In this document: positions 1-12,727 of the stretch, piece after piece
Layout of the letters: every line of letters begins with the position of its first letter
How positions within the stretch are numbered: position 1 is the stretch's first letter
From: Mycolicibacterium aromaticivorans JS19b1 = JCM 16368
GTDB taxonomy: Bacteria > Actinomycetota > Actinomycetes > Mycobacteriales > Mycobacteriaceae
Assembly (NCBI RefSeq): GCF_000559085.1
Contig: NZ_JALN02000001.1
Location: 4,402,001 to 4,466,000 of the forward strand
Reading direction: 5' to 3'
Length of the DNA: 64,000 bases
The notes under the pieces: generated by a model
The model's database searches: none
What the model was told of the DNA's origin: nothing
Seen by the model: the letters and a program-made list of their open reading frames with translations, nothing else
Program-made: the position numbers and the translations under genes

Positions 1-1590
1 ATGGAAATCGAGTCGATGCGGCGCGGCCTCGAAGACCATCCGGCGGTCTTGCTGTGGTCGCACCGGTCCTACCTCGACGGCGTCATCGTCCCGGTTGCGA
101 TGCAGGAGAACCGGCTTCCGCCGGCGCACACCTTCGCCGGGATCAACCTCTCGTTCGGGTTCATGGGTCCGCTGATGCGCCGCTCCGGCGTGATCTTCCT
201 GCGCCGCAAGCTTGACGACCCGGTGTACAAGTACGTGTTGCGGCAGTTCGTCGGCTACATCGTCGAGAAGCGATTCAACCTCAGCTGGTCGATCGAGGGC
301 ACCCGGTCACGCACCGGAAAGATGTTGCCGCCCAAGCTCGGACTGCTCGCCTACGTCGCCGATGCGTATCTGGACGGCCGCAGTGAAGACATTCTGCTGC
401 AACCGGTGTCGATCAGCTTCGACCAGTTGCACGAGACCACCGAATACGCGGCCTACGCCCGGGGTGGCGAGAAGACGCCGGAGAGCGCCGAATGGCTGTA
501 CAAGTTCATCAAGGCTCAGGGCGAACGCAACTACGGCAAGATCTACGTCCGCTTCCCCGAAGCGGTTTCGATGCGCCAATACCTCGGGGAACCGGGCGGC
601 TCGATCGCCTCGGATGAGGCCGCTAAACGGCTGGCCATGCAGAAGATGGCCTTCGAGGTGGCCTGGCGGATTCTGCGGGTGACACCGATCAACGCCAGCG
701 GCCTCGTGTCGGCGCTGCTGCTCACCACCCGCGGCCGTGCGTTGACGCTCAACCAGCTGCACCACACCTTGCAGGACTCGCTGGATTACCTTCAGCGCAA
801 ACAGAACCCGGTCACCAACAGCGCGCTGCGGCTACGAACGCCGGACGGGGTGCGGGCCGCGGTCGACGCGTTGTCCAACGGTCATCCGGTGACCCGGGTC
901 GACGGCGGTCACGAGCCGGTGTGGCGCATCGCGCCGGAGCACGAGCACGAGGCGGCCTTCTACCGGAACACCCTGATCCACGCATTCCTGGAGACGTCGA
1001 TCGCCGAACTGGCGCTGGCTCATGCCGGCCGCGCACCCGACGGAGACCGGGTGGAGGTGTTCTGGGATCAGGCGATGCGCCTGCGCGACTTGCTGAAGTT
1101 CGACTTCTACTTCGCCGACTCCGCGGCCTTCCGCGAGCACCTCGCCGAAGAGATGTCGTGGCAACGCGATTGGGAGGTCCAGGTCGCCGCGGGCGGCGAC
1201 GCGGTGGACAACCTGCTGCGCGACAAGAAGCCGCTGATGGCGCACGCCATGCTGCGGCCGTTCATCGAGGCCTACACGATCGTCGCCGACGTGCTGTGTG
1301 ACGCACCGAGCGACGTCGAAGAGAAGGAGCTCACCAAGATGGCCCTGGGCGTGGGCGCCCAGTACGCCGCCCAGGGCCGAATCCGCAGCAACGAGTCGGT
1401 GTCGGCGCTGCTGTTCACGACAGCGCGGCAGGTTGCCGCAGACCAGAATCTGCTGCAGGCCGGGCCGGATCTGCGGGAGCGGCGAGCGGCGTTCCTGCAC
1501 GAACTGCGCAGCATCCTGACCGACATGGACCGCATCCACGAGTTCTCCAGTGCCCAGTTCTATGCCCGTGAGCTCAGGCAGCGCGAGTAG
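1..1590 (+). CDS. plsB: glycerol-3-phosphate 1-O-acyltransferase PlsB, 3' part
   Basis: This enzyme acylates sn-glycerol-3-phosphate at position 1, the first step of phospholipid and triacylglycerol synthesis, at the membrane. The visible 529 residues open inside the acyltransferase domain. The HX4D block reads HRSYLD near residue 21, the EGTRSRTGK block lies near residue 98, and a long C-terminal region follows. The family is usually about 790 residues, so roughly 260 N-terminal residues lie left of the window, and the ATG at position 1 is an internal Met rather than a demonstrated start. The next gene begins 15 nt after the stop. The position relative to ssb and ettA matches plsB2 (Rv2482c) as I recall the M. 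tuberculosis map. The family call is firm; the truncation is caused only by the window edge. Confidence 0.93.
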   Translation: MEIESMRRGLEDHPAVLLWSHRSYLDGVIVPVAMQENRLPPAHTFAGINLSFGFMGPLMRRSGVIFLRRKLDDPVYKYVLRQFVGYIVEKRFNLSWSIEGTRSRTGKMLPPKLGLLAYVADAYLDGRSEDILLQPVSISFDQLHETTEYAAYARGGEKTPESAEWLYKFIKAQGERNYGKIYVRFPEAVSMRQYLGEPGGSIASDEAAKRLAMQKMAFEVAWRILRVTPINASGLVSALLLTTRGRALTLNQLHHTLQDSLDYLQRKQNPVTNSALRLRTPDGVRAAVDALSNGHPVTRVDGGHEPVWRIAPEHEHEAAFYRNTLIHAFLETSIAELALAHAGRAPDGDRVEVFWDQAMRLRDLLKFDFYFADSAAFREHLAEEMSWQRDWEVQVAAGGDAVDNLLRDKKPLMAHAMLRPFIEAYTIVADVLCDAPSDVEEKELTKMALGVGAQYAAQGRIRSNESVSALLFTTARQVAADQNLLQAGPDLRERRAAFLHELRSILTDMDRIHEFSSAQFYARELRQRE

Positions 1591-1605
1591 CCATACGCTG
1601 AAACG

Positions 1606-3603
1606 ATGACCGCACCTGCCGCCAGCCGCCCCGCGGTCTGGCCGGTGCTGTCGATGGTGGCGCTGCTGGCCGGCATCACCGCCGCGGGCATCGGCGCGCT
1701 GTCTCTCGCTGATGCGTTGACGGCGACCGGACTGCCCGATCCCGGGCCCGTCACCACGCTGGGCCTGCCCTTCGTACAGGCCGCCGGCGAGATCGCGGCG
1801 GTGCTTGCGGTGGGCTCGTTCCTGTTCGCGACGTTCTTCGTCCCGCCGCAGGGCAGCGGAGTGCTCGACGTCGCCGGCTACCGCGCGTTGCGGATCGGGG
1901 TCGCCGCATCCGGGGCGTGGGCGGTCTGCGCGGCGCTGCTCGTCCCGCTGACCGTCTCCGACGTGTCGGGCCAGCCGCTGCGCGAGCACCTCAACCCGGT
2001 GCAGCTGTGGTCGGTGGCCGGCCTGGTCGACACTGCCGGCGCCTGGCGCTGGACGGCGTTCCTGGCCTTGGCGGTCGCCATCGCAGGCAGGGCGGTGTTG
2101 CGCTGGTCGTGGACGCCGCTGCTGCTGGCCGGTTCGCTGATCACGCTGGTGCCGCTCGGCTTGACCGGGCACTCCTCGGCCGGTGGATCTCACGACGTCG
2201 GCACCAACAGCCTGATGATCCACCTGCTCGCGGGCGCCCTGTGGGCCGGCGGGCTGCTGGCCCTGCTGGTGCATGCATTGCGTGACGGCGAGCATGCCGA
2301 CCTGGCGGCGCGGCGATTCTCCGCGGTCGCTCTCTGGTGCTTCGTGGCGATGGGGCTCTCCGGGGTGATCAACGCGTTCGTCCGGATTCGGCTCGGCGAT
2401 CTGTTCGCCTCGGACTATGGCCGGCTCGTGGTGGCCAAGATCGTCGCGCTGTGCGTGCTGGGTGCGATCGGGTGGCGGCAACGCCGCGGACCGGTGGCCG
2501 CGCTGCAGGCCGACCCGCAGGCCCGCGGTGTGCTGGTGCGGCTGGCGTCGGTGGAGGCCCTGATCTTCGGCCTCACGTTCGGCATCGCGGTGGGTCTGGG
2601 GCGCACCCCGCCGCCGCCCCCGCTGGTGGCCAACCCGTCACCAGCCGAAGTCGGGATCGGTTACGACCTGGCCGGGCCGCCCACCGTCGCGCGGATTCTG
2701 CTGGACTGGCGCTTCGACCTGGTCTTCGGCACGGCGGCACTCGTGTTCGCCGCGGTGTATCTGGCCGGCGTGATCCGGTTACGCCGCCGCGGTGACTCGT
2801 GGCCACCGGGCCGGATGTTCGCGTGGTTGCTGGGCTGCGCGGCGCTGCTGTTCACCACGTCCTCGGGTGTGGGCCGCTACATGCCGGCCATGTTCAGCGT
2901 GCACATGACGGCGCACATGCTGCTGTCGATGTTGATTCCGGTCCTGCTGGTGCTCGGCGCACCGGTGACGCTGGCGCTGCGGGCGCTGCCCGCCGCGGGT
3001 AAGGGCAACCCGCCCGGCCCACGCGAGTGGCTGCTCGACGGTCTGCACAGCAAGTGGTCGCGATTCTTCACTCACCCGGTGGTGGCCACGATCGTGTTCG
3101 TCGCCGGGTTTTACGGCCTCTACTTCGGCGGCATCTTCGACGCTGCGGCCGGCCTGCACGGTGCGCACGTCTTGATGAACCTGCACTTTTTGATCAGCGG
3201 CTACCTCTTCTACTGGGTGGTCATCGGCGTCGACCCCACGCCGCGTCCGTTGCCGGCGGTGGCCAAGATCGCGATGGTGTTCGCCTCGCTGCCACTGCAC
3301 GCTTTCTTCGGCGTGGTGATGATGGGCATGGATCAGGTGCTGGGGGAGAGCTTCTACCGTTCGCTGAAGCTGAGCTGGCATACCAACCTGCTCGCCGATC
3401 AGCATCTCGGTGGCGGAATCGCTTGGGCGGCAGGCGAAATTCCGCTCGTGGTGGTGATGATCGCGTTGCTCATCCAGTGGAGCCGAAGTGATCGGCGCAC
3501 CGCCAAGCGGCTCGACCGCGCCGCCGAGCGCGACGACGACGCCGACCTGACCGCCTACAACGCGATGCTGGCGAAGCTGGCGCAGCGCGAGAACAACTCC
3601 TGA
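1606..3603 (+). CDS. CopD-CtaG fusion membrane protein (cytochrome oxidase assembly/copper)
   Basis: A 665-residue polytopic membrane protein with two recognisable parts. The N-terminal half (to about residue 335) has the hydrophobic pattern and SAGGSHDVG loop of CopD-type copper-resistance proteins. The C-terminal half (about residues 370-630) resembles caa3-type CtaG, with His-rich segments such as SVHMTAHMLLSMLIP and the FFGVVMMGMD region. CtaG-like proteins help deliver copper to cytochrome c oxidase and CopD proteins move copper across the membrane; a joint role here is inferred. M. tuberculosis Rv0102 has the same fused architecture as I recall it. The gene lies 15 nt after plsB but is probably not functionally tied to it. 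The C-terminal tail is charged and probably cytoplasmic. Confidence 0.85.
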   Translation: MTAPAASRPAVWPVLSMVALLAGITAAGIGALSLADALTATGLPDPGPVTTLGLPFVQAAGEIAAVLAVGSFLFATFFVPPQGSGVLDVAGYRALRIGVAASGAWAVCAALLVPLTVSDVSGQPLREHLNPVQLWSVAGLVDTAGAWRWTAFLALAVAIAGRAVLRWSWTPLLLAGSLITLVPLGLTGHSSAGGSHDVGTNSLMIHLLAGALWAGGLLALLVHALRDGEHADLAARRFSAVALWCFVAMGLSGVINAFVRIRLGDLFASDYGRLVVAKIVALCVLGAIGWRQRRGPVAALQADPQARGVLVRLASVEALIFGLTFGIAVGLGRTPPPPPLVANPSPAEVGIGYDLAGPPTVARILLDWRFDLVFGTAALVFAAVYLAGVIRLRRRGDSWPPGRMFAWLLGCAALLFTTSSGVGRYMPAMFSVHMTAHMLLSMLIPVLLVLGAPVTLALRALPAAGKGNPPGPREWLLDGLHSKWSRFFTHPVVATIVFVAGFYGLYFGGIFDAAAGLHGAHVLMNLHFLISGYLFYWVVIGVDPTPRPLPAVAKIAMVFASLPLHAFFGVVMMGMDQVLGESFYRSLKLSWHTNLLADQHLGGGIAWAAGEIPLVVVMIALLIQWSRSDRRTAKRLDRAAERDDDADLTAYNAMLAKLAQRENNS

Positions 3604-3612
3604 CCGGCTTGT

Positions 3613-4122
3613 CTAAACCGGATTTCCGTAGCGCCGCGGTTCGGTAGACGGCGTCGAGTCTGGTTGTGGTTCTGGGGTCGTCACAGAAAGCGACGGTTGC
3701 AGGGACGACTCCGGAAGATCGCCGATACGTTTAGGAAGATTCTCGAGGGGCCAGCCTGACCAACGGACGGCGTCAGGATCGTCGCCAGGCTGGAGCGAGG
3801 AGTTGCCTGGCCATCCTTCTTCGAGATCGAGTAGGTAGTAATACAACGCGGGATCGTCATTCTCGTTCCACGGCCCGGGGTCAACAAGCGACCGTGTGGT
3901 GTCCCGGACCAGACCCCATGTGATGTTCGACGGAGGAGCTGTGTAGACCAGGTACATCATGGGCCCCTCAGTCCACGCGTGCGAGACTCGGAAGACATAG
4001 TGACCGGGGCGGGCTCGCGGCGCGTTCTTTGCATTCTCAATTGCAATGTGCCGCAACAGATCATGCAGGACCTTCGCGGCAAATGTGCCCGTGCCGGCGA
4101 GGGAATCAGTTGATGGGCACAT
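3613..4122 (-). CDS. hypothetical protein, partner of the decayed upstream gene
   Basis: An intact 169-residue reading frame whose ATG overlaps the end of the preceding pseudogene by 17 nt, an arrangement suggesting translational coupling before the upstream gene decayed. There is no signal peptide or membrane segment. The middle carries an aromatic-rich stretch (SHAWTEGPMMYLVYTAPPS) and the C-terminus is Pro/Ser/Thr-rich and probably disordered. I do not recognise a family. Its position directly after a gene with a WXG-like N-terminus and a conserved C-terminal domain would suit a cognate immunity or chaperone-like partner, but that is inference from layout only. GC content is somewhat lower than in the flanking housekeeping genes. 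Confidence 0.6.
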   Translation of the reverse strand: MCPSTDSLAGTGTFAAKVLHDLLRHIAIENAKNAPRARPGHYVFRVSHAWTEGPMMYLVYTAPPSNITWGLVRDTTRSLVDPGPWNENDDPALYYYLLDLEEGWPGNSSLQPGDDPDAVRWSGWPLENLPKRIGDLPESSLQPSLSVTTPEPQPDSTPSTEPRRYGNPV

Positions 4123-5149
4123 TGTTATTCACCCACGGCGGTGTCCAAGTCCAGTTGGGTCCGAGTTCCACTACGCCACTCCCTCCAGCAATGGGATACA
4201 TCGTGATGAGCCCCTTCTGCCCGCCACCGGGCACAGTAGGGCTCCCGTTCACATTGGCCACGATCCTCATCGTCAGGCTTTCGCCAGTGTCATTGCAACT
4301 GGGTAATCCGAGTGGCCCGGACGTGCAGTGGGTCCGATTGATCGGCACCTCGTAAACGAGTGTGCCATTCGTGTTGTTGATTGGCCGACTGTGAGAGATG
4401 AGGTCTTTGAACACGTTCGGATTGATCACACCATGCCGCCAGTAGGCCTTATCGAAGCCGAAACCTTGTTGTGTTTGTGCATCGTAATAGCCGCGACGCA
4501 TGACGACGTGATTGCCGTCGAGGTCGGTCGCCTCGGCAACTACGTCGTTGATTGGATAAGGGGAGGACGGCGGCGGGGCCTCCTTGAAGTCCACCGCGTG
4601 AACCCCCCGTTCTCCGGAGGCTCGATGAACCGGTGACTCGTCAACCCCGCTGTGGTGCTTGTGATCTTCGATGCAAGCTCTTTGTCGGTGGCACTTAGGG
4701 CGAAGGCGCGACCGGCGATGGCGGCAGCATGTGCTCGGGCAGCCGCGATGCGCATACCGCCTGGACGGCTGCGATCTGTCACCGCCAGATCCTCTGCCAC
4801 GGTGAATCCCGCCTCGCGCGCGTCAGCGATTGCGTTGATTGCGTCGCGTTTTAGGGAATTGAGTTGATCAGCGCCGCGGCGGGCGATATCGGCGGCTTCC
4901 TGCAGGCTATCGGCGATACCTCCGATCTGAACTAGGTCGGAAAACGCTCGATGCTGGGCGGCTTCGGCGGCCTCACGATGCCACGCCGGTCCCGCCGGGG
5001 AAGAGGCTGGCTTGCCGCACTTGAGTAAACGAATCTTCCCAAAGCTCGGCGGTGCGCGTCCAATCAGCGGCGGCTTTCTGCAGGTGCTCGGTATCCCAAC
5101 TCAAAATCTGCGACAAGCTGGGCACGCCGGTGGCGTCGATGGCGGGCAT
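4106..5149 (-). pseudogene. type VII-associated WXG-like protein with conserved C-terminal domain, frameshifted
   Basis: Three reading frames join into one protein of about 347 residues. Frame 1 starts at an ATG abutting the stop of the EspC-like gene (TAGATG) and reads MPAIDATGVPSLSQILSWDT, then a helical stretch with DWTRTAELWEDSF, resembling the WXG-like N-terminus of mycobacterial ESX-associated proteins; it stops at 4973. Frame 2 resumes with PAWHREAAEAAQHRAFSDLVQ and runs to ENGG. Frame 3 resumes at HAVDFKEAPPPSS and carries the conserved domain (INDVVAEATDLDGNHVVMRR, GYYDAQTQQGFGFDKAYW, SHSRPINN, WTWTPPWVNNNVPIN), ending at 4106. The shifts lie at about 4985-5012 and at a C6 tract (4603-4608 on the plus strand). 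No insertion element is visible. Sequencing error is possible, although flanking genes are intact. Confidence 0.8.
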
Positions 5150-5442
5150 CTAGGCCTGCATCGGGTTGCCCAGTGCGCCGATACGCAGAGCGGAGTCAGC
5201 TTCCGTCGTCGCGAATTGTGTTGCAGACGTCGTTAGTCGGATGCCGGTCTCCTGGACGCGATGCGCCAAGACTGCTGCTGTGACTTGCACCGCTGCGTAC
5301 GTGGTGGTGACTGCTGCTGAAGTTGCCTGCGTTGGCGGCGCTTGGCTTGCGACGGGGACGTGGTTGGCTAACCGAGCTGAGGATTTGCGCACTGCGCTGC
5401 GAGGGTTCGCAGGCCTTCGTCGCAAACCTCGAGATGCTCCAT
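5150..5442 (-). pseudogene. EspC-like (type VII secretion-associated) small protein, frameshifted
   Basis: The first frame begins ATG with MEHLEVCDEGLRTLAAQCAN and stops after 24 codons at 5368. A second frame continues as ANHVPVASQAPPTQATSAAV, then TTYAAVQVTAAVLAHRVQET, and ends FATTEADSALRIGALGNPMQA. Joined, they give about 97 residues with the two-helix pattern and terminal (A/Y)-x-x-T-(E/D)-x-x-(S/N)-A motif of the EspC/DUF2580-type family that often precedes ESX-associated genes. The shift lies between about 5368 and 5400. The stop codon abuts the ATG of the next pseudogene, so the two formed an operon. The family call rests on the pattern and the neighbour; the decay is read directly from the frames. 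Confidence 0.72.
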
Positions 5443-5610
5443 CTGGCGAAGTCTAGAACTGGTGCCCGGCCCCGACCAGTCACCCGTCGCTCATCCCCAG
5501 TCCGGCTTTCATCCACAGCCAGGCCCCAGCGGGGCTCGCGGGGGAATGCGGCTGTCGGGGTCCGGCGGCTCACTGGAGGCGCAACCACGCGAATCGAAAG
5601 GACCCAAGCC

Positions 5611-6066
5611 ATGTTCGAAACCCATCTCACCGTCGTCGGCCGCATCGTCACCGATCTCCGCCGCCGTGTCGTCGGCGACCAAGAACTGATCAGCTTCCGG
5701 GTGGCCAGTAACTCCCGGCGCCGTGCGGGCGACGGCACCTGGGAACCCGGCAACTCGTTGTTCATCACCGTCAACTGCTGGGGCAAGCTGGTCACCGGCG
5801 TCGGCGCCGGCCTGTACAAAGGCGCCCCGGTGATCGTCGTCGGCGACGTGTTCACCAGCGAGTACGACGACAAGGAAGGCGTCCGGCGGTCTTCCCTGGA
5901 GATGCGCGCCACGGCGGTCGGCCCCGACCTGTCGAGGGCGATCATCCGCTTCGAGCAGCCCCCGACCAAGCCGGCCGAGCCGGTCGACGCCGAACCGCTC
6001 GCCGAGGACCAGCCCGACGCCGCCGGGGGTGTCGAGGAGACGGCTGATCTGGCCTTTTCGGCGTAG
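5611..6066 (+). CDS. ssb: single-stranded DNA-binding protein paralogue
   Basis: A 151-residue OB-fold protein of the SSB family, starting MFETHLTVVGRIVTDLRRRV. GAAAGGA lies about 8 nt upstream of the ATG, which decides against a longer in-frame extension to 5323 that would run antisense through the EspC-like remnant. The OB core shows SFRVASNSRR and FITVNCWGKL. It lacks the DDDIPF-type acidic tip of replicative SSB (its end is DLAFSA), so it probably does not recruit the usual SSB partners. It matches the second SSB (Rv2478c) upstream of ettA in M. tuberculosis as I recall. Replicative SSB sits elsewhere with ribosomal genes; a stress or recombination role is an inference. Confidence 0.92.
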   Translation: MFETHLTVVGRIVTDLRRRVVGDQELISFRVASNSRRRAGDGTWEPGNSLFITVNCWGKLVTGVGAGLYKGAPVIVVGDVFTSEYDDKEGVRRSSLEMRATAVGPDLSRAIIRFEQPPTKPAEPVDAEPLAEDQPDAAGGVEETADLAFSA

Positions 6067-6179
6067 CGGAGGCGCTGGCCGCGCTGGCGTCGTCCAGCGC
6101 GGCCGCGAGGCCGACGCGTGGCGCGCCTAGGATGGTCGGCGAGCATTTCACGACGAAGACGGAAGGCACCCCCGCGGCA

Positions 6180-7853
<1,674 letters not shown>

Positions 7854-7906
7854 TGTTGGCGGCTGCGGACCAGCGTCGGTTCGCACGCCGATCAGGAGTC
7901 GCAGGT

Positions 7907-10900
7907 ATGACGGTTGACCCCAAAGTTACCGAGTCACTGGGTGAGGCCTATCTCGCCACCTATCGCGGGCCGCACGGCGGGGCCCCCGACGTGGACGCCA
8001 CCGACACCGGTCCACTGGTCGCGACGGCCGCCGAGCAGGCGGTGCCCCACGAGCTGATTGCCGCCCAGGAGCGGCTTGCCCGCGACCGGTCCGTCGGCGA
8101 GACACTGGTCGCGGTTTATCCCGGCGACGATCCCGGCGGGTTCGGGCCCGCGCTGCAGCTCGTCACCGACCAGGCCGCCATGCTGCTGGATTCGGTCACG
8201 GTGCTGCTGCATCGGCTCGGCGTCAGCTATGTCGCATTGATGAACCCGGTGTTCCGGGTTCGGCGAAGCGCAACCGGAGAGCTACTGGATGTGCGGCCTG
8301 CATCGATCGACGAACCGGCAGGCCCGGAGTCCGACGGGATCGACGAATCCTGGATCCACGTCCAACTCTCGCCGTCGGTGAACCGCAAGGCGCTGGCCGA
8401 GGCGGAGCGGATGCTGCCGATGGCAGTCGCCGACGCCCGGCAGGTGGCGCTGGATTCGACGGCGCTGTCCGCCGCGCTGCACGACCTCGCCCGCGACATC
8501 GACACCGACGAGGGAACCCGATTCGTCGGCCCGGACCGCAGCGACGTCGCCGACCTGCTGCGCTGGCTGTCCGACGGTCACTTCATCCTGCTTGGCTGCC
8601 AGGACTGCACGGTGCGCGACGGGGTCGCCACCGTCGTCGAATCCAGCAGGCTGGGTGTGGCGCGGTTACGCACCGAGGTGCTGCCCGAGCTCACCAACCC
8701 CGGCGATGTGCTGGTCCTGGCGCAGGCCACCATGCCCAGCTTTCTTCGCTACGGGGCGTACCCATACATCGTGGTGATTCGCGAGCACTCGACGTCAGGC
8801 GATGTGGAGCACCGGTTCGTCGGGCTGTTCACGGCGGCGGCGATGAGTGCCAACGTGCTTGACATTCCACTGATTTCGCGGCGTGTGCGCGACGTGCTGG
8901 CCATGTCGAAGAGCGATCCCAGCCACCCGGGGCAGCTGATGCTCGACATCATCCAGACCATTCCGCGCTCGGAGCTGTTCTCGCTGACCGCCGAGCAGCT
9001 GCTGGCGATGGCGACCGCCGTCGTCGACCTCGGCTCGCGCCGTCGGGCCCTGCTGTTTCTGCGGGCCGCCCAGCTCGGCCACTTCGTGTCCGCCCTGGTG
9101 TATCTGCCTCGTGACCGCTACACCACCGTGGTGCGGCTGGCGATGCAGGACATACTGGTGCGTGAGTTCGGCGGCCTGAGCATCGACTACACCGCGCGGG
9201 TCAGCGAATCGCCCTGGGCGGTGGTTCATTTCACTGTGCGGCTGCCGGACAGCTCAACACGTGAGTCGATCGACGACAGCGAGCGGAACCGCACCCGCGT
9301 GCAGGGTTTGCTCACCGAGGCCCTGCGCACCTGGGGTGACCGGCTGATCGGTTCGGCGCGGGCCGGCAAGATCGATCAGGCGATCGCCGAACACTACGCC
9401 GAAGCGTTGCCCGAGACATTCAAGCAAGCCGTGACGTCGACCGAGGCGATCACCGACATCGGCTTCATCGAAGCGTTGCATGAGGATTCGGTCAAACTGC
9501 AGTTCGAGGAAGGCGACGAGGGCAATGAGGCCTTCCTCACCTGGTACCTGGGTGGATCTACGGCGTCGCTGAGTCACCTGCTGCCGATGCTGCAGTGCAT
9601 GGGGGTGCTGGTGCTCGAGGAGCGCCCGTTCACCGTGGTGCGCCCGGACGGGCTGAAAGTCTGGATCTACCAGTTCAAAATCCGGCCGGATGCGTCCATG
9701 CCTACCGCCGCCACCCAGGAGGAGTGGGACGCCACCGCGCAGCGGTTCGCCGACGCCGTCACCGCCATCTGGCAGGGGCGTGCCGAGATCGACCGATTCA
9801 ACGAACTGGTGCTGCGTGCCGGGCTCACCTGGCAGCAGGTCGCGGTGCTGCGCGCTTACGCGAAGTACCTGCGGCAGGCGGCTTTTCCCTACAGTCAGTC
9901 GCACATCGAGTCGGTGCTCAACGGCAACCCGGGCACCGCGCGTTCACTGGTCACCCTCTTCGAGGCGATGTTCGACCCGGACTCCGCCGACAAGGGCCTG
10001 GACGCGCTCGCCGCGGCCGACGCGGTGGCCGCCGACATCGATGCACTGGTCAGCCTCGACACCGACCGGGTGCTGCGGGCGTTCGCCACGATGATCCAAG
10101 CGACGCTGCGGACCAATTACTTCGTCACCAGTCCCGACTCAGCACATGCGCAGAACGTGCTGTCGCTGAAACTCGATCCGCAACTGATCGACGAATTGCC
10201 GCTGCCCCGACCGAAGTTCGAAATCTTCGTGTACTCACCTCGGGTCGAGGGCGTGCATCTGCGGTTCGGTCATGTGGCGCGCGGCGGCTTGCGCTGGTCG
10301 GATCGCCGGGAGGATTTCCGCACCGAGATCCTCGGCTTGGTCAAAGCCCAGGCCGTCAAGAACGCGGTGATCGTGCCCGTCGGCGCCAAGGGCGGATTCG
10401 TCGTCAAGAGGCCGTCCGCACCCCTCGGCGATGCCGCTGCGGACCGGGATGCGTTCCGCCACGAGGGAATTGCCTGCTACCGGCTGTTCATCGCAGGCTT
10501 GCTCGACGTCACCGACAACGTCGACCGGGCGACCGGTCAGGTCATCACCCCGCCCCGGGTGGTCCGCCGCGACGGCGACGACGCCTACCTCGTCGTCGCC
10601 GCAGACAAGGGCACCGCCACCTTCTCCGACATCGCCAACGACGTTGCCCAGTCGTACGGCTTCTGGCTGGGCGACGCGTTCGCCTCCGGCGGTTCGGTCG
10701 GCTACGACCACAAAGCGATGGGCATCACCGCGAAAGGCGCCTGGGAGTCGGTCAAACGGCATTTCCGCGAAATGGGCGTGGACACCCAGAGCCAGGACTT
10801 CACCGTCGTCGGGGTGGGTGACATGAGCGGCGACGTCTTCGGCAACGGAATGCTGCTGTCACACCACATCCGGTTGATCGCCGCATTCGACCACCGGCAT

Positions 10901-12727
10901 ATCTTCATCGATCCCGACCCGGACGCGGAGCGCTCGTGGCAGGAGCGGCGTCGGCTGTTCGAACTGCCCCGGTCGAGCTGGGAGGACTACGACCCCAGCC
11001 TGATCAGTGCGGGCGGCGGGGTGTTCAGCCGCCAGCAGAAGTCGATTCCGGTCAGCCGGCAGATGCGTGCGGCGCTCGGCTTGCAGGGCGAGGCCGACGA
11101 GGTCACCCCGCCCGCGCTGATGAAGGCGATCATGCAAGCCCCGGTGGATCTGTGGTTCAACGGCGGCATCGGCACCTACATCAAAGCTGAGTCCGAATCC
11201 GATGCCGAAGTCGGCGACCGTGCCAACGACACCATCCGGGTAAATGGAAACCAGGTGCGCGCCAAGGTGATCGGCGAGGGTGGCAACCTCGGTGTGACCT
11301 CACTGGGCCGGGTCGAGTTCGATCTGTGCGGTGGCCGCATCAACACCGACGCCATGGACAACTCCGCCGGCGTGGACTGCAGCGACCACGAGGTAAACAT
11401 CAAGATCCTGGTCGACTCGCTGGTCACCGCAGGCAAGGTCAGCGCCGGCGAGCGCACCGAACTGCTGGCCTCGATGACCGACGAGGTGTCGCGGCTGGTC
11501 CTGACCGACAATGTCGACCAGAACGATCTGATGGGGACCAGTCGGGCCAACGCCGCGGCGCTGCTCAACGTGCACGCCCGCCAGATCGTCGAACTCGAGG
11601 AGCGGCGCGGGCTCAACCGGGGGCTGGAGGCGTTGCCGTCGAAAAAGGAGATCCGTCGCCGCCAAGAGGTCGGAATCGGGCTGAGCTCACCGGAACTGGC
11701 GACCCTGATGGCGCACGTGAAGCTGTCCCTCAAGGATGACGTGCTGGCCAGCGAGCTACCCGACCAGGAGGTGTTCGCCGCACGGCTACCGCAATATTTC
11801 CCCAGCCAGCTGCGTGACCACTTCACAACCGAGATCCGGGGCCACCAGCTGCGCCGCGAGATCACCACGACGATGTTGGTCAACAATGTCGTCGACACCG
11901 GCGGCATCACTTTCGCCTACCGGGTCACCGAGGACACCGGTGTGGGCTACGTCGACGCGGTCCGCACGTTTGTGGCCACCGACGCGATCTTCGGGATCAC
12001 CAAGGTCTGGCAGCGCATCCTCGACGCGTCGCGAGCCGGGTTGCCGGTCAACGTCTCCGACCGGATGACCCTCGATCTGCGTCGCCTGCTGGATCGGGCG
12101 TCGCGCTGGCTGCTGAACTACCGGCCGCAGCCGTTGGCGGTCGGCGCTGAGATCAACCGGTTCGCCGCGACGCTGGCTGATCTGACACCGCGGATGTCGG
12201 AATGGCTGCGCGGCGACGACAAGGCGATCGTGGCCAAGGAGGCCGGCGAGTTCGAAGCGCACGGCGCCCCGGCCGATCTGGCCTACACGGTGGCCAGCGG
12301 CCTGTACCAGTACAGCCTGCTCGACGTGATCGACATCGCCGACATCGTCGACCGGGACCCCGCCGAGGTTGCCGACACCTACTTCGCCCTGATGGATCAC
12401 CTGAGCACCGACGGTCTGCTGACCGCGGTGTCCGGACTTCCTCGCGACGATCGCTGGCACGCCTTGGCGCGCTTGGCTATTCGCGACGACATCTACGGGT
12501 CGGTACGGGCTCTGTGCTTTGACGTGCTGGCGGTCGGCGAACCCGAGGAGACGGGGGAGGAGAAGATCGCCGAGTGGGAGCACACCAACGGATCGCGGGT
12601 CGAGCGGGCACGTCGCACGCTGGCCGAGATCTATGCCGACGACGAACGTGACCTGGCCACACTGTCGGTGGCGGCACGCCAGATCCGAAGCATGACCAGG
12701 ACGAGCGGAACAGGGTCAAGTGGTTAA
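7907..12727 (+). CDS. gdh: NAD-specific glutamate dehydrogenase, large (180 kDa) class
   Basis: A protein of about 1606 residues converting glutamate to 2-oxoglutarate and ammonia with NAD+. It belongs to the L_180 class: a long N-terminal regulatory half followed by the catalytic core with [18 protein letters not shown], the lysine loop [12 protein letters not shown] and the Rossmann part [12 protein letters not shown]. The start at 7907 (MTVDPKV) has AGGAG 8 nt upstream. An in-frame ATG at 7853 that overlaps the ettA stop would add 18 residues and lacks such a site. In mycobacteria this enzyme is inhibited by unphosphorylated GarA, linking it to PknG signalling; nothing in this sequence tests that. 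The last 8 nt overlap the thioesterase gene, suggesting one operon. Confidence 0.95.
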   Translation: MTVDPKVTESLGEAYLATYRGPHGGAPDVDATDTGPLVATAAEQAVPHELIAAQERLARDRSVGETLVAVYPGDDPGGFGPALQLVTDQAAMLLDSVTVLLHRLGVSYVALMNPVFRVRRSATGELLDVRPASIDEPAGPESDGIDESWIHVQLSPSVNRKALAEAERMLPMAVADARQVALDSTALSAALHDLARDIDTDEGTRFVGPDRSDVADLLRWLSDGHFILLGCQDCTVRDGVATVVESSRLGVARLRTEVLPELTNPGDVLVLAQATMPSFLRYGAYPYIVVIREHSTSGDVEHRFVGLFTAAAMSANVLDIPLISRRVRDVLAMSKSDPSHPGQLMLDIIQTIPRSELFSLTAEQLLAMATAVVDLGSRRRALLFLRAAQLGHFVSALVYLPRDRYTTVVRLAMQDILVREFGGLSIDYTARVSESPWAVVHFTVRLPDSSTRESIDDSERNRTRVQGLLTEALRTWGDRLIGSARAGKIDQAIAEHYAEALPETFKQAVTSTEAITDIGFIEALHEDSVKLQFEEGDEGNEAFLTWYLGGSTASLSHLLPMLQCMGVLVLEERPFTVVRPDGLKVWIYQFKIRPDASMPTAATQEEWDATAQRFADAVTAIWQGRAEIDRFNELVLRAGLTWQQVAVLRAYAKYLRQAAFPYSQSHIESVLNGNPGTARSLVTLFEAMFDPDSADKGLDALAAADAVAADIDALVSLDTDRVLRAFATMIQATLRTNYFVTSPDSAHAQNVLSLKLDPQLIDELPLPRPKFEIFVYSPRVEGVHLRFGHVARGGLRWSDRREDFRTEILGLVKAQAVKNAVIVPVGAKGGFVVKRPSAPLGDAAADRDAFRHEGIACYRLFIAGLLDVTDNVDRATGQVITPPRVVRRDGDDAYLVVAADKGTATFSDIANDVAQSYGFWLGDAFASGGSVGYDHKAMGITAKGAWESVKRHFREMGVDTQSQDFTVVGVGDMSGDVFGNGMLLSHHIRLIAAFDHRHIFIDPDPDAERSWQERRRLFELPRSSWEDYDPSLISAGGGVFSRQQKSIPVSRQMRAALGLQGEADEVTPPALMKAIMQAPVDLWFNGGIGTYIKAESESDAEVGDRANDTIRVNGNQVRAKVIGEGGNLGVTSLGRVEFDLCGGRINTDAMDNSAGVDCSDHEVNIKILVDSLVTAGKVSAGERTELLASMTDEVSRLVLTDNVDQNDLMGTSRANAAALLNVHARQIVELEERRGLNRGLEALPSKKEIRRRQEVGIGLSSPELATLMAHVKLSLKDDVLASELPDQEVFAARLPQYFPSQLRDHFTTEIRGHQLRREITTTMLVNNVVDTGGITFAYRVTEDTGVGYVDAVRTFVATDAIFGITKVWQRILDASRAGLPVNVSDRMTLDLRRLLDRASRWLLNYRPQPLAVGAEINRFAATLADLTPRMSEWLRGDDKAIVAKEAGEFEAHGAPADLAYTVASGLYQYSLLDVIDIADIVDRDPAEVADTYFALMDHLSTDGLLTAVSGLPRDDRWHALARLAIRDDIYGSVRALCFDVLAVGEPEETGEEKIAEWEHTNGSRVERARRTLAEIYADDERDLATLSVAARQIRSMTRTSGTGSSG

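Noticed and set aside
832..2481. 549-codon open frame on the minus strand across plsB and the CopD-CtaG gene
   Set aside because: It lies wholly antisense to two well-supported genes, has low-complexity Arg/Gln/His-rich composition, and is expected from third-position GC bias.
4540..4800. Separate 86-residue gene on the minus strand
   Set aside because: It is the middle frame of the broken WXG-like gene; its sequence continues the N-terminal frame and leads into the C-terminal frame at the C6 tract.
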